Shown here piece by piece: positions 54,974-63,247 of a DNA stretch of 64,000 nt. Below the pieces are notes generated by a model that worked only from the letters and a program-made list of their open reading frames with translations, was not told where the DNA came from and searched no databases. Within the stretch, counting starts at the first letter, position 1. Each line of letters opens with the position of its first letter. A program made the position numbers and the translations under genes. The DNA is from Aeromicrobium sp. CnD17-E (GTDB lineage Bacteria; Actinomycetota; Actinomycetes; Propionibacteriales; Nocardioidaceae), in NCBI RefSeq assembly GCF_024124745.1, contig NZ_JAMXRU010000001.1, forward strand, positions 62,001 to 126,000, written 5' to 3'.

Positions 54974-54985
54974 TTATACGTTTGA
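54974..54985. promoter_or_regulatory. LacI-type operator TTATACGTTTGA between LacI and HAD genes
   Basis: Matches the palindrome at 52617 at 10 of 12 positions (14 of 17 with flanks). It ends five bases before the HAD start (54990), so a bound repressor would block that promoter; the LacI start is 59 bp away on the other strand. Confidence 0.7.
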
Positions 54986-54989
54986 CCTC

Positions 54990-55781
54990 ATGCGGCGCGC
55001 GTTCGTCTTCGACCTCGACGGGACCCTGCTCGACTCCGATGGCCAGCTGTCCGCGGCGACCGTCGAGGCACTGCGAGAGGAGAGGGCGCGGGGGTCGCTC
55101 CTCGCGGTCGCGACAGCGAGACCGCTGCGGCTCGCGCGGTCAGCGCTCGGGCGCCACGTCGGGCTCGTCGACGCGCTCATCGTGTCCAACGGTGCCGCGA
55201 CGCACGAGGGCCCCTCGAGCACGCTGGTCGACGAGGCACCTCTGCCCGCCCGCCGCGTCGCCCACGTGCTCTCCCGCTCACGTCGCCTGTGGCCCGGCTG
55301 CGGGATCGGGTGGGAGCGCGGGGACGGCTTCTTCCACGATCCGTCCTTCGCGGGCATCGCGACCCAGCGCAGCATCACCCGCTTCCTCGACCACCCCCCG
55401 GCGGACGGGCCGACGGGACCGATCCACCAGCTGGTGATCGCCACGACGACCCCGCACAGCTCTGCGGACCTGCAGCGGCTGAGGTCCCACCTTGGCCGCC
55501 GCACCTCGGTCACCGACTCGGCCGGCGGCGTGATCGAGGTGTCGTCGCGCCGCGCCGACAAGGCGATGGCGATGCTGCGTTGGGCGAGCAGGCACGGTGT
55601 CGGCGCACCACGGATCACGGCCTTCGGCGACGGGCTCAACGACATCGGCATGCTGCGCTCGGCCGGGACGTCGGTGGCCATGGGGAACGCGGCGGCCGAG
55701 GTCGCGGCCGCCGCCACCCACCGAGCCCTTGCCCACGACCAGGACGGCGTCGCCCAGTTCCTGCAGTCGCTACGTCGATGA
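54990..55781 (+). CDS. HAD-family (Cof-type) phosphatase
   Basis: 263 residues. Motif I is VFDLDGTLLDSD with nucleophile Asp8 and Asp10, motif III is near RADKAMAMLRWA, and motif IV is FGDGLNDIGMLRSAG (about 212-226). The C2B cap between about 80 and 180 marks the Cof/YbjI group, which dephosphorylates sugar phosphates, flavin mononucleotide and others. ATG 54990, directly after the LacI operator, so the leader must be very short. Shared control with the MFS carrier suggests uptake and dephosphorylation (or detoxification) of one sugar-type compound. Confidence 0.9.
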   Translation: MRRAFVFDLDGTLLDSDGQLSAATVEALREERARGSLLAVATARPLRLARSALGRHVGLVDALIVSNGAATHEGPSSTLVDEAPLPARRVAHVLSRSRRLWPGCGIGWERGDGFFHDPSFAGIATQRSITRFLDHPPADGPTGPIHQLVIATTTPHSSADLQRLRSHLGRRTSVTDSAGGVIEVSSRRADKAMAMLRWASRHGVGAPRITAFGDGLNDIGMLRSAGTSVAMGNAAAEVAAAATHRALAHDQDGVAQFLQSLRR

Positions 55782-55806
55782 GTCCGGCGTCGTCGCCTCG
55801 CGCGTC

Positions 55807-56562
55807 TCAGCCCCCGACCGCACGGGGCGACGCCGAGCCGACCTGAGCGAGGACGCGGACGAGTCGTTGGCCGGTGGTCGCGTCGGTCGATCCACCGAGG
55901 ACGGCGGCGTGGACGCCGCGGACCCCGGCGACGATCCCGACCGCGAGGTGGTCAGGGTCGTCGTCCGGGCCGAGCTGGCCGAGCCGCTGCGCCTCGTGCA
56001 GGAGCCGCGCGACCACGTCGACGAACAGCAGGTGCCAGCGGCCGGTGTCGACGACCTCGCGCGGGAGGCCGACGTCGCAGAACAGCACGTGGGCGCCCTG
56101 GACGGCGTAGACGCATCGCGCCGCGACCACCAGGAGCTCCTCCAGCTGCTCCAGGGGCTCCGGGCTGAGGTGGCGAGGCGTCTCCTGCGCGATCCGCTCG
56201 ATGATCTCGGTCGCGGCCGCGTCGACGGCGGCGCCGAAGACGTCCTGCTTGGTGTCGAAGCGCTGGTAGGCGGACCGCACGGAGACCCCGGCGCCGCCCG
56301 CCAGCATCTTCATGGTGACGGCCGCGTACTCGTGCTCGCGCAGGAGCTGCTGGGCGCTGCGCACCAGCCGGCTCGACACGTCCTCGTGACCGTCGGGACG
56401 CTGCTCGGCGCGGCTCCCGATGAGCTCTCCCGCCCACCGGTAGATCGTGGCGGGGTGGACGTCGAGCTCGGTCGCGACCTGCTCGGGTCCCACGCCCTCG
56501 TCGAAGGCGCGGACGACCGCGGCGCGACGTCGTGCGACGTCGAAGCGGGACGGTCGGCTCAC
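55807..56562 (-). CDS. TetR-like regulator with an extra N-terminal HTH
   Basis: 251 residues. Residues about 8-42 (VVRAFDEGVGPEQVATELDVHPATIYRWAGELIG without break in this style) form a transposase/Sin-type helix-turn-helix. A second one, the TetR_N domain, follows at about 63-112 (SSRLVRSAQQLLREHEYAAV, VTMKMLAGGAGVSVRSAYQRF). The rest is a helical ligand domain. Two DNA-binding units in one chain are unusual for TetR proteins. GTG 56562 starts it. It is transcribed after the SDR gene (40 bp gap), and probably controls the divergent NmrA/hydrolase pair. Confidence 0.85.
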   Translation of the reverse strand: MSRPSRFDVARRRAAVVRAFDEGVGPEQVATELDVHPATIYRWAGELIGSRAEQRPDGHEDVSSRLVRSAQQLLREHEYAAVTMKMLAGGAGVSVRSAYQRFDTKQDVFGAAVDAAATEIIERIAQETPRHLSPEPLEQLEELLVVAARCVYAVQGAHVLFCDVGLPREVVDTGRWHLLFVDVVARLLHEAQRLGQLGPDDDPDHLAVGIVAGVRGVHAAVLGGSTDATTGQRLVRVLAQVGSASPRAVGG

Positions 56563-56603
56563 GGGCTCAGCATAGGGACGCCGCCGACGGTGACCGTCGC
56601 CCG

Positions 56604-57524
56604 TCAGACGGGGAAGGCGAGACCCACCGCCTGCTCGGAGGCCGACCAGAGACGCTCGGCGAGCTCCTCGTCGCGCGCGCGGGACGGCATGCGCACGAGG
56701 ACCGGGCGACCGCGGGTGTGGCCCGGCCACGACGGTCCGACGTAGTCGCCCGACGCGAGCGTGGTGTCGAGGGCGGCGCGCAGGATCGGCTGCGCACCGG
56801 CGTGCGCGCTCTGGAGCCCGGGTCGGATCGCACGGGTGAGGAGCCAGCCGAGGACCGGGTGGCCCATCGCCATGCCGGTCTGGGTGATCTCGGTCGCCGC
56901 GAGGCCCGGGTGGGCGGCCACGGCCGTCCGCGCGCTCCCGCCAGACGACAGGCGTCGCGCGAGCTCGCGCGTGAACAGCAGGTTGGCGAGCTTGGACTCC
57001 GCGTAGGCGCGCCAGCGGCGGTCGCGGCGTCGGGCGCCGGGCGACGTCCACGTGTCGAGGTCGAGGCGGCGCGCGCTCGCGGCGGCGACGGAGCTCACGG
57101 TGACCACACGACCCGTGGGCGTCAGGTGCGGGAGCAGGTGCGCGGTCCACGCGAAGTGGCCGAGGTGGTTGGTGCCCATCTGCAGCGGTAGGCCGTCGGC
57201 CGTGGGCACGTCGGGGGCGAGCATGATGCCGGCGTTGTTGACGACGACGTCGATCGACGGCGTCCGCTCGCGCACCTCCTGGGCTCCGCGGGCCAGCGAC
57301 CCGAGGTCGGCGAGGTCCGCCTCGACCAGGTGCAGACGTTCCTGCGAGGCACCGGAGGTCAGCCGGTCGAGCAGGTCGGCGCCGCGGCGGAGGTCGCGCA
57401 CGGTCATGTAGACCTCGGCCCCACGGTCCGCCAGCGAACGTGCCACGTGGAAGCCGAGGCCGCCGGTGGCACCGGTCAGCACGACGCGTGTGCCGGCGAC
57501 GTCCGGCGGAGGTGTCCAGGTCAT
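56604..57524 (-). CDS. Short-chain dehydrogenase/reductase
   Basis: 306 residues. The cofactor motif is VVLTGATGGLGFHVARSLA (about 13-31), the structural NNAGIM is at about 96-101, and the catalytic Tyr-Lys pair is WRAYAESKLANL (Tyr174). The N-terminal GxxxGxG and the length point to the retinol dehydrogenase-like classical SDRs. ATG 57524. The TetR-like gene follows on this strand, and the NmrA/hydrolase genes are divergent; the four form a probable catabolic or detoxification unit. Confidence 0.92.
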   Translation of the reverse strand: MTWTPPPDVAGTRVVLTGATGGLGFHVARSLADRGAEVYMTVRDLRRGADLLDRLTSGASQERLHLVEADLADLGSLARGAQEVRERTPSIDVVVNNAGIMLAPDVPTADGLPLQMGTNHLGHFAWTAHLLPHLTPTGRVVTVSSVAAASARRLDLDTWTSPGARRRDRRWRAYAESKLANLLFTRELARRLSSGGSARTAVAAHPGLAATEITQTGMAMGHPVLGWLLTRAIRPGLQSAHAGAQPILRAALDTTLASGDYVGPSWPGHTRGRPVLVRMPSRARDEELAERLWSASEQAVGLAFPV

Positions 57525-57555
57525 ACGACGGGACGGTAGAGCAGATCTGCGAGTT

Positions 57556-57589
57556 TTGCGAATGACGTCTGCATCGTGCATAGTTCGCA
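57556..57589 (+). promoter_or_regulatory. Promoter TTGCGA-17-CATAGT with dyad TGCGAA-N21-TTCGCA
   Basis: The -35 like TTGCGA (57556-57561) and -10 like CATAGT (57579-57584) read toward the NmrA-like gene at 57637. TGCGAA (57557-57562) overlaps the -35 and TTCGCA (57584-57589) overlaps the -10, so a repressor spanning both would block transcription. The TetR-like protein nearby is the natural candidate. Confidence 0.55.
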
Positions 57590-57636
57590 TCAAGGAGCCC
57601 GCGGCCGAGGCCGCCAGAGGTGAAGGGTGGACGCTC

Positions 57637-58614
57637 ATGTCGGACCTGATCGTCGTGACGAGCGCTGCGGGCGGGGTCGGTCGACCGCTCGTCGAGCGCC
57701 TCGCCGCCGCGGGCGAGCACGTTCGCGCCTTCGTCAAGAACGACCAGCAGGCGGGCGTCGCGCGTCGGGCGGGCGCCGCCGAGGTCGTCGTCGGCGACCT
57801 GCGCGACGCGTCCGCCCTGACCGACGCGCTGCGCGGCGCGGGTCGCGCGTACCACGCGGCCCCGACGCAGATCATCGACGAGCAGCCGCTGCTCGACGCC
57901 TTCATCGACGCGGCGACGAGCGGCGACCTGCGGCACCTCGTGTTCCACTCGGTGGTCCACCCCGACCTGCACGTCCTCCCGCACCACCACCAGAAGGACG
58001 TCGCCGAGCAGCGGTTGAAGGAGTCCGGGATCCCGGTCACCGTGCTGCGGCCGTCGCACTACATGCAGAACTACCTCGAGCTGTGGGACTTCATCCGGGT
58101 CGGCTCCATGCCCTACCCGGTGAGCACGCAGAGCGTCATGGGCGTGGTCGACGTCGAGGACGTGGCCGAGGCGGCCGTGCGGGTGCTGCGCGACCCGTCA
58201 GGTCACGTCGGGCAGACGTACGACCTGTCGGCGCAGGAGCTGACGCGGGAGGAGATGGCGGCCGCGTGGTCGGAGGTCGTGGGTCATCGCGTCACGGCGG
58301 TGCGGATCCCGCCGGCGTCGATCACGAACCCGCTGCGGTCGGTGCACGTCCTCCCCCGCCTGGTCGCCGCACTGCCGTCGCCGCGGGCGACGTCGGCGGT
58401 GCGTCTGCTCAAGGCGCTCGACGGTGCGCGGAACGTCCGGGGCATCAACACCTGGAGCCGGGATGCCGTCGACACGTACCGGATCATGATGAGCCACTAC
58501 GACCAGCACGGCCTGCCGGCCGGCGACCTCTCCCACCTGCCGACCCTGCTCGACCGAGCACCGACGTCGTACGCGCAGTTCGCGCGTCGCGAGGCCGCGC
58601 GCCGCGGCATCTGA
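57637..58614 (+). CDS. NmrA/atypical SDR NAD(P)-binding protein
   Basis: 325 residues. The Rossmann motif is VVTSAAGGVGRPLVERLA (about 6-23), followed by VVVGDLRDASALTDALRGAG and HLVFHSVVHPDLHVLPHHHQ. There is no Tyr-x3-Lys active site, so it belongs to the NmrA/HSCARG and quinone-reductase-like atypical SDRs, which can be enzymes or NADPH sensors. ATG 57637. It precedes the alpha/beta-hydrolase by 15 bp on the same strand. Confidence 0.88.
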   Translation: MSDLIVVTSAAGGVGRPLVERLAAAGEHVRAFVKNDQQAGVARRAGAAEVVVGDLRDASALTDALRGAGRAYHAAPTQIIDEQPLLDAFIDAATSGDLRHLVFHSVVHPDLHVLPHHHQKDVAEQRLKESGIPVTVLRPSHYMQNYLELWDFIRVGSMPYPVSTQSVMGVVDVEDVAEAAVRVLRDPSGHVGQTYDLSAQELTREEMAAAWSEVVGHRVTAVRIPPASITNPLRSVHVLPRLVAALPSPRATSAVRLLKALDGARNVRGINTWSRDAVDTYRIMMSHYDQHGLPAGDLSHLPTLLDRAPTSYAQFARREAARRGI

Positions 58615-58629
58615 GGGGAGGGTCGGGCG

Positions 58630-59514
58630 ATGGGTCGCGAGGTCGAGTGGGAGAGCAGCGAGCGCACGGTGCAGGTGGGCGGGGCGGACCTGCGGCTGGT
58701 CGACGTCGGCGACCCGGACGCCGAGCGGGTCGTCGTGCTGCTGCACGGCATCGCGGCCAGCTGGCGCTGGTTCACGCCCGTCATCCCGGCGCTGTCCGAA
58801 CGGGCACGCGTGCTCGCGGTCGACCTTCCGGGGTTCGGGCGCTCGGCGATGCCGCCCGGCGGGCTGACGTTCGACGGCATGGCTGCCGCGGTCGACGAGC
58901 TGGCGGACCGGCTGGGGCTGGGGGTCGTCGACGTCGTGGGCCACTCGATGGGGTCGATCGTCGGCACCCGACTCGCCGTCGACCACCCGCAGCGGGTCCG
59001 GCGTCTCGTGCTCACCGGAGGTCCGGTGCTCGCCCTGACGGACCTCCCGCGGCACCCGTTCCGCACTCTGACCAGCGAGCCGCGCGCCGTGACCACCCTC
59101 GTCAAGCAGCTCGCGACCATCGGGCTCCCGCTGCCGGCGGCGGCGGCCAGCGTCGTCGCGGAGTCGGCGCTCGTGCGACGCGTCCTCATGCGCGGCTACG
59201 TCGCGCGCCCCGCGGACCTGCCGCCCGACGTCGTCCGCGACGTGATGCGCGAGCTGGGCGCCCGCGGGTCGCTGCCGGCGCTGCTGTCGGCGTTCAGGAG
59301 CGACCCGTCCGCCGGGCTCGAGCGCATCTGCGCGCCGACACTCATCGTCCGCGGCGCCGAGGACCCCCTCTCCACCGCCCGCGACGTCGAGCGCTTCGCC
59401 CGCACCGTCCCCGACGTCCGCGTCGTCACCCTCGACGGCGTCGGGCACTGGCCGCAGATCGAGGCGCCGGGGAGGTTCGCGCGCGAGGTGGTGGGGTTCC
59501 TCGACGAGGAATGA
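58630..59514 (+). CDS. Alpha/beta-hydrolase fold protein
   Basis: 294 residues. HGIAASWRW (oxyanion), LPGFGRS, nucleophile elbow VVGHSMGSIVG (Ser106), LIVRGAEDPLST with the probable Asp, and DGVGHWPQIEAP with the catalytic His are in order. The lid domain is about 130-210. Esterase, lactonase or C-C hydrolase activity are all possible. ATG 58630 with GAGGGGAGGGT upstream, 15 bp from the NmrA-like stop: likely the second gene of that operon. Confidence 0.92.
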   Translation: MGREVEWESSERTVQVGGADLRLVDVGDPDAERVVVLLHGIAASWRWFTPVIPALSERARVLAVDLPGFGRSAMPPGGLTFDGMAAAVDELADRLGLGVVDVVGHSMGSIVGTRLAVDHPQRVRRLVLTGGPVLALTDLPRHPFRTLTSEPRAVTTLVKQLATIGLPLPAAAASVVAESALVRRVLMRGYVARPADLPPDVVRDVMRELGARGSLPALLSAFRSDPSAGLERICAPTLIVRGAEDPLSTARDVERFARTVPDVRVVTLDGVGHWPQIEAPGRFAREVVGFLDEE

Positions 59515-59643
59515 ACCGTGAGATCCGCCCCGCGCGCGGCTGCCGCGGTGACGTGCTCGGCTCCAGGACTGAGGGTCCTTCAACGTCCACGCGGCGAGGC
59601 AGGCGCTCGCTCGGCGCGGAGACACCGTCAGCGCTCACCTGTC

Positions 59644-60165
59644 TCAGTTCCCGGCTGACCCGAACGCAACACCAGGCAGTCCGACGTGCGCCCACCGGCG
59701 CGACTCGGCCTCGAGCCGTGCACGATCCCCAGCCAGCACCACGTGAAAGGCGACGGGAGGCCGATCCCACCACGCACCGACCTCGACGGGCTGGGCCCAC
59801 TGACTGGCTGCCGACGCCAGCGAATGCGCGAACCACTCGAACGCAGCGTCGCTCTCCTCCGCCAACAACTCAGCCGGCTCGTCGATCACGACGACGTAGC
59901 CGTTGCCGCGTGGAAGCCCTTCGAGGTCTGCGATGCACTCGTCGAACGCGTCGCGATTCTCGCCGAAGTAGGTGGGGAACTGGAGCGCGGCCGCGAACTC
60001 ATCGAACAGTCCCTGAAGAGTCCGGGCCTTCCTCCCTCGAACAACGCGGGCGGCAAGACCACCCTCGAGCCACGCCGCCACGGTCGAACTGACCGAGTCC
60101 GCATCGCCCTCGAGAAGATAGGGCCTGAGCGTGGCGTCAACCTTGGTCAGTGACAGGAGATCCAT
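59644..60165 (-). CDS. Barstar family (RNase inhibitor/immunity) protein
   Basis: 173 residues. The barstar core is about residues 39-85: RVVRGRKARTLQGLFDEFAAA, then LQFPTYFGENRDAFDECIADL, including the Tyr and Asn-Asp pair (the usual NWDA reads NRDA). A C-terminal extension of about 80 residues (VVVIDEPAELLAEESDAAFE and on) makes it twice the size of classic barstar. Barstars bind and inhibit barnase-type toxins. No barnase is visible. It is the 3'-most of nine small minus-strand genes. ATG 60165. Confidence 0.85.
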   Translation of the reverse strand: MDLLSLTKVDATLRPYLLEGDADSVSSTVAAWLEGGLAARVVRGRKARTLQGLFDEFAAALQFPTYFGENRDAFDECIADLEGLPRGNGYVVVIDEPAELLAEESDAAFEWFAHSLASAASQWAQPVEVGAWWDRPPVAFHVVLAGDRARLEAESRRWAHVGLPGVAFGSAGN

Positions 60166-60257
60166 GGTCCGGCCGGCTTTCGTCTCGTCGGGAGGCTGAC
60201 GTCGTCGTCGCCCGTGCCGCGGCGCTGCAGAAGGACGTCGCCGATGCACGGCGAGCA

Positions 60258-60860
60258 TCAGCGCCCTCCGAAGGTCGCGAGGAATTGTGCGCGGTCTACC
60301 GGGGCCAACGGAATCTTGAAGTCGGGCTCGGTGAACCAGTCCAGTGCTTCCTGCGCGGACACCCAGGCGACGTCGCTCGCCAAAGGGGGATCCCACGGTC
60401 GCTCCGTCGCGACCACGCCGACATCCCACGACCGCTCGGCCCAGACCGCCCATCGGTGGGAACTGCCCCATATCGCGAAGATGTCCGCCGACACGAAGAT
60501 CGAGCCGGTCGGGTCATCGTCCGGCTCGTGGCTGAGCGCGTCCCAGAACCTCTCTTCCAGGTCGGCTGCGGGGATCCTGAAGGCGGGAAACCCGCCGTAG
60601 TGCAGTCGGTAGGAGGTCGGCGAGGGATCTCGCACGACGCAGGAGATCTCGTCGTCCCCGAACGCCTGCACGAGGTCGGACAGGTCAGAGGCGAAGTCTC
60701 CGCTGAGGACGGCGCTGAACTGAGCCAAGCGGAAGTTCGTGAGTCGACCGACGAACGGTGAGTGCGGCAGCGTCCGGGCGCCCGGGGCGACGAACGCGCG
60801 ATCGTCCTCGAAGGCGGCGAACGCGTCGCCGTCCCGCGGGAAGAGGTCGAAGCCGGTCAT
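60258..60860 (-). CDS. Hypothetical protein in immunity-like gene run
   Basis: 200 residues, soluble, no signal or membrane segment. It has an aromatic-rich centre: FVSADIFAIWGSSHRWAVWA (about 125-144), and ends DFKIPLAPVDRAQFLATFGG. ATG 60860 is chosen (the frame is open slightly further). I do not recognise the family; the style, size and position among barstar, DUF4279 and DUF7878 genes suggest an immunity or accessory role. Confidence 0.65.
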   Translation of the reverse strand: MTGFDLFPRDGDAFAAFEDDRAFVAPGARTLPHSPFVGRLTNFRLAQFSAVLSGDFASDLSDLVQAFGDDEISCVVRDPSPTSYRLHYGGFPAFRIPAADLEERFWDALSHEPDDDPTGSIFVSADIFAIWGSSHRWAVWAERSWDVGVVATERPWDPPLASDVAWVSAQEALDWFTEPDFKIPLAPVDRAQFLATFGGR

Positions 60861-60918
60861 CGCTCGCAGACTAGTGCCGGCTCCGGATCTCGCGTACTTC
60901 ATTATCTAGGAGCGGCGC

Positions 60919-61326
60919 TCACTGATGGATGACCATCCCAGGATCGATCCCTCGTGCGCTCAGGTCCGTTGCGACCCTGTCGACGAAGCGCCTGCAGCAC
61001 CGGACGACGTGGGCGAGCTCGACTGGCGTGCTGGTGGCGTCGGGCTCGAGGACCGAGCCGAACGTCCAGCCCGCGGTAGCGCGACGGATGAAGACAGTGC
61101 CCCGCTCCTCGTACGACATCGAGTCGAACTCGAAGTCCTCGCTCTCGGCCCGCGGGAGCCACGACAGCAGGCTTCGCGCGAGCTCCACGACAGGGAACGC
61201 CGGCTCGTCGAAGATCACCGCGTCGTTCTCCACCACCTGGAGGTGAGCGTCGAGGGCGATCAGGTAGTCCGCCTGCGTGGTCCCCCTCAGCTCGTCCGCG
61301 CACAGCCGGTCGTACGTGAGCTGCAT
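60919..61326 (-). CDS. DUF7878-like hypothetical protein
   Basis: 135 residues. MQLTYDRLCADELRGTTQAD, then FDEPAFPVVELARSLLSWL resemble a family of small actinobacterial proteins I place tentatively in DUF7878. It is soluble and mixed alpha/beta. ATG 61326 is chosen; a longer frame to 61347 adds seven residues with no family support. It belongs to the small-gene run. Function unknown. Confidence 0.6.
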   Translation of the reverse strand: MQLTYDRLCADELRGTTQADYLIALDAHLQVVENDAVIFDEPAFPVVELARSLLSWLPRAESEDFEFDSMSYEERGTVFIRRATAGWTFGSVLEPDATSTPVELAHVVRCCRRFVDRVATDLSARGIDPGMVIHQ

Positions 61327-61402
61327 GCTCCTCCTCGTCGCTGGCACGGGCCCCTGGTCATCCTGTCCCCAGCCGTGTTCACCACGCCAGCACGACCCGG
61401 GC

Positions 61403-61954
61403 TCAGCCGATCACGCGTCCACCCCTCACCCGGCCCGTCGCGAGCTCGACCGCGACGTCGCGTGGCTCGTCATCGTCCGGATCCGCTACCCCTCGGACCC
61501 AACCGCCGTCGGCCTCGTCCAGGCGGATGCCGTCGACGGCGAGCCGTGGGGTCGTCCAGAGCACGCCGCGCTCGCCGATGGCTGTGATGGCCCAAGGGCT
61601 CAGGAGGAGCAACACTCGCTCGCGCGGCAGTGCCTCCGCACTCACGACAGGCCTCGTGGTCGCGATCACCCCGAAGCTCGCGGGTTCGAGCACGTCGCCG
61701 AGGAACGCAGTGCCCCGCTCCACGATGCACAGACCCGCTGGATCGGGAGTGCCGAGCAGCGCACTCAGGGCAGGGCGGCCGGGGTCGGGGGCCGCGAACG
61801 TCCCGGTCCACACCTGCCCGCCCCGCGGTTGCACCGTGACCACCCTCGACCTCGACCCGGAGCCCTCAGCAGCACAGGTGACGTCAGGTGGACCCGTCGG
61901 CAGGTCAGCCGTCGTGGCATCGAAGGTGGAGACGAACCGCCCGTGGTTGATCAT
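61403..61954 (-). CDS. Hypothetical protein in immunity-like gene run
   Basis: 183 residues, predicted mostly beta: VVTVQPRGGQVWTGTFAAPD, ALLGTPDPAGLCIVERGTAF, LLLLSPWAITAIGERGVLWT. No signal peptide, membrane helix or catalytic motif is seen. ATG 61954 is preferred over ATG 62002 because the shorter form begins INHGRFVSTFD with an ordered segment. The family is not recognised. It sits between the DUF7878-like and DUF4279-like genes on the same strand. Confidence 0.6.
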   Translation of the reverse strand: MINHGRFVSTFDATTADLPTGPPDVTCAAEGSGSRSRVVTVQPRGGQVWTGTFAAPDPGRPALSALLGTPDPAGLCIVERGTAFLGDVLEPASFGVIATTRPVVSAEALPRERVLLLLSPWAITAIGERGVLWTTPRLAVDGIRLDEADGGWVRGVADPDDDEPRDVAVELATGRVRGGRVIG

Positions 61955-62021
61955 GAGTGCCCCGTTCCGCTCCTGCTGATCGCTGCTTCGCGACTCATGC
62001 ACCCTGAGGCGAACGGCCGGC

Positions 62022-62429
62022 TCACGTCGGCTCCGTGTCGACGTACTGATCGACAGACAGCACCGCGCCTGCCGCAGCGAGCCACCTGATGGCTGAGGAG
62101 TCCAGGTTCAAGCCGGTGTGCTCAGGCCGGTCGGCGAGCTCCTGGTGGACGATGAGCACGACCTCGCGCCCTGTCGCGGCGAGCTTCGCTGCTCGTTCGG
62201 CCATCGCCATGCCCAGCGATGCGATCGCCGTCGCCAACCCCCCGGTGCCTGCATGAGTGTCACGTGGCAGCCGCAGTTCCATCGACCACGAGGTCCAGTC
62301 CCTTGTCCATGTGGAAGAGGGCGCGACAGATCCGCGTTCGAAGCCTCGATCGGGCTCGCGCGTCATGGCGGCACTGATCTCGTCGAGCGTCAGGTCGCGG
62401 CTCTCGATGGCAAGAGATGCCTTGATCAT
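62022..62429 (-). CDS. DUF4279 domain protein
   Basis: 135 residues. The family pattern is visible: ASLAIESRDLTLDEISAAMT, then REPDRGFERGS and WTRDWTSWSMELRLP. DUF4279 proteins are common in immunity loci of polymorphic toxin systems, and in stand-alone form their role is unknown. ATG 62429. A frame-open extension to 62459 adds MRLRPGKIEP without support. It is one of nine small minus-strand genes. Confidence 0.75.
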   Translation of the reverse strand: MIKASLAIESRDLTLDEISAAMTREPDRGFERGSVAPSSTWTRDWTSWSMELRLPRDTHAGTGGLATAIASLGMAMAERAAKLAATGREVVLIVHQELADRPEHTGLNLDSSAIRWLAAAGAVLSVDQYVDTEPT

Positions 62430-62608
62430 GGGCTCGATCTTCCCAGGACGGAGCCGCACGTCAGGCTCACAAGGCTCCGTTCGCGATCAAAGGCGTGGCC
62501 ACTGAATGTCGTCTCCAACAAGGCCTCCCGCGCCCCACGCTTCTCCCGATCGGTGTTCGAGGGTCGTGCGAACTCCCGCGTCGCGAGCGAGATGTTGTTC
62601 CTGCCGCA
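62430..62608 (-). other. Non-coding or degenerate spacer in small-gene run
   Basis: This 179-bp gap is large for the run. A frame at 62467-62673 overlaps the next gene and shows no family or codon bias that supports it. I see no promoter or hairpin here. It may be the remnant of a shortened neighbour. Confidence 0.35.
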
Positions 62609-62938
62609 CTACCCGTCGCGCAGAAGGCGATCACCATCCACGCGCCACGCATGCTCGCCGTCCGCCGCGTCACGGACGAGCAGAACCTCGCCCTCCCATC
62701 TGGCGACGTCGATCACCGTCAGCCCGGAGTCCGCCGAAGTGGGCAGCTCCACCAGCTCCCGACCCGACCAGACGCAGCCGACGTCACCGAAGGCACCGAA
62801 TGACACCGCTCGCCACCCTGCAACGGTCGTCGACCATTCGTACCGACTGTCCACCGTCACGGTCAGCACGGCCGCCCGGGCGGCGCCACCCCCCGACAGG
62901 CGCACGTCGTAGACACGATCGCCGAGGATGAAGGTCAT
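62609..62938 (-). CDS. Hypothetical protein in immunity-like gene run
   Basis: 109 residues, beta-rich: MTFILGDRVYDVRLSGGGAA, TVDSRYEWSTTVAGWRAVSF, GCVWSGRELVELPTSADSGL, ending VARWEGEVLLVRDAADGEHA. Its short length and the gap that follows suggest that it may be a truncated version of a longer beta-propeller-like protein. ATG 62938 is chosen. Function unknown. Confidence 0.55.
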   Translation of the reverse strand: MTFILGDRVYDVRLSGGGAARAAVLTVTVDSRYEWSTTVAGWRAVSFGAFGDVGCVWSGRELVELPTSADSGLTVIDVARWEGEVLLVRDAADGEHAWRVDGDRLLRDG

Positions 62939-63016
62939 GGCGTTCATGGTGGCACTCGTGCCTCCGCGAACTTGCCGATGAAGTCTGCGGCGGAACCGTT
63001 GCAGCGTTTGCGAACC

Positions 63017-63247
63017 TCACGTGCGCGGCGGGTTCCAGTGATCTCCCCTGGCTCGCGCCTCGTCCTCAGCCGCGCCGATGCTGTCCAGGAACCGCTCCGC
63101 GTCCTCTCGGAACATGCCCAGGATGTTGCGGAAGTCGTGATCTTCCATCGCGACCCCGTACAGCGCATGCGTCAGCAGCAAGTACACGAAGATGTACTCG
63201 TCCTTCGTCAGGTCGAGTTCGACACCATCACTTCTGAATCTCGCCAT
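63017..63247 (-). CDS. Hypothetical small protein in immunity-like gene run
   Basis: 76 residues: MARFRSDGVELDLTKDEYIF, then VYLLLTHALYGVAMEDHDFR and a charged helical end. ATG 63247 is preferred over GTG 63259. It overlaps the 3' end of the next gene upstream (63228) by 20 bases, so the two are probably translated together. No family is recognised. Confidence 0.5.
   Translation of the reverse strand: MARFRSDGVELDLTKDEYIFVYLLLTHALYGVAMEDHDFRNILGMFREDAERFLDSIGAAEDEARARGDHWNPPRT

Noticed and set aside
57627-60092. 821-residue plus-strand frame over the NmrA and hydrolase genes
   Set aside because: Arg/Ala/Gly-rich product without motifs; the other frame codes for NmrA and alpha/beta-hydrolase proteins with full motifs.
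62467-62673. Minus-strand frame of 68 codons in the spacer and overlapping the next gene
   Set aside because: No family, no ribosome site, and it overlaps a better-supported frame.
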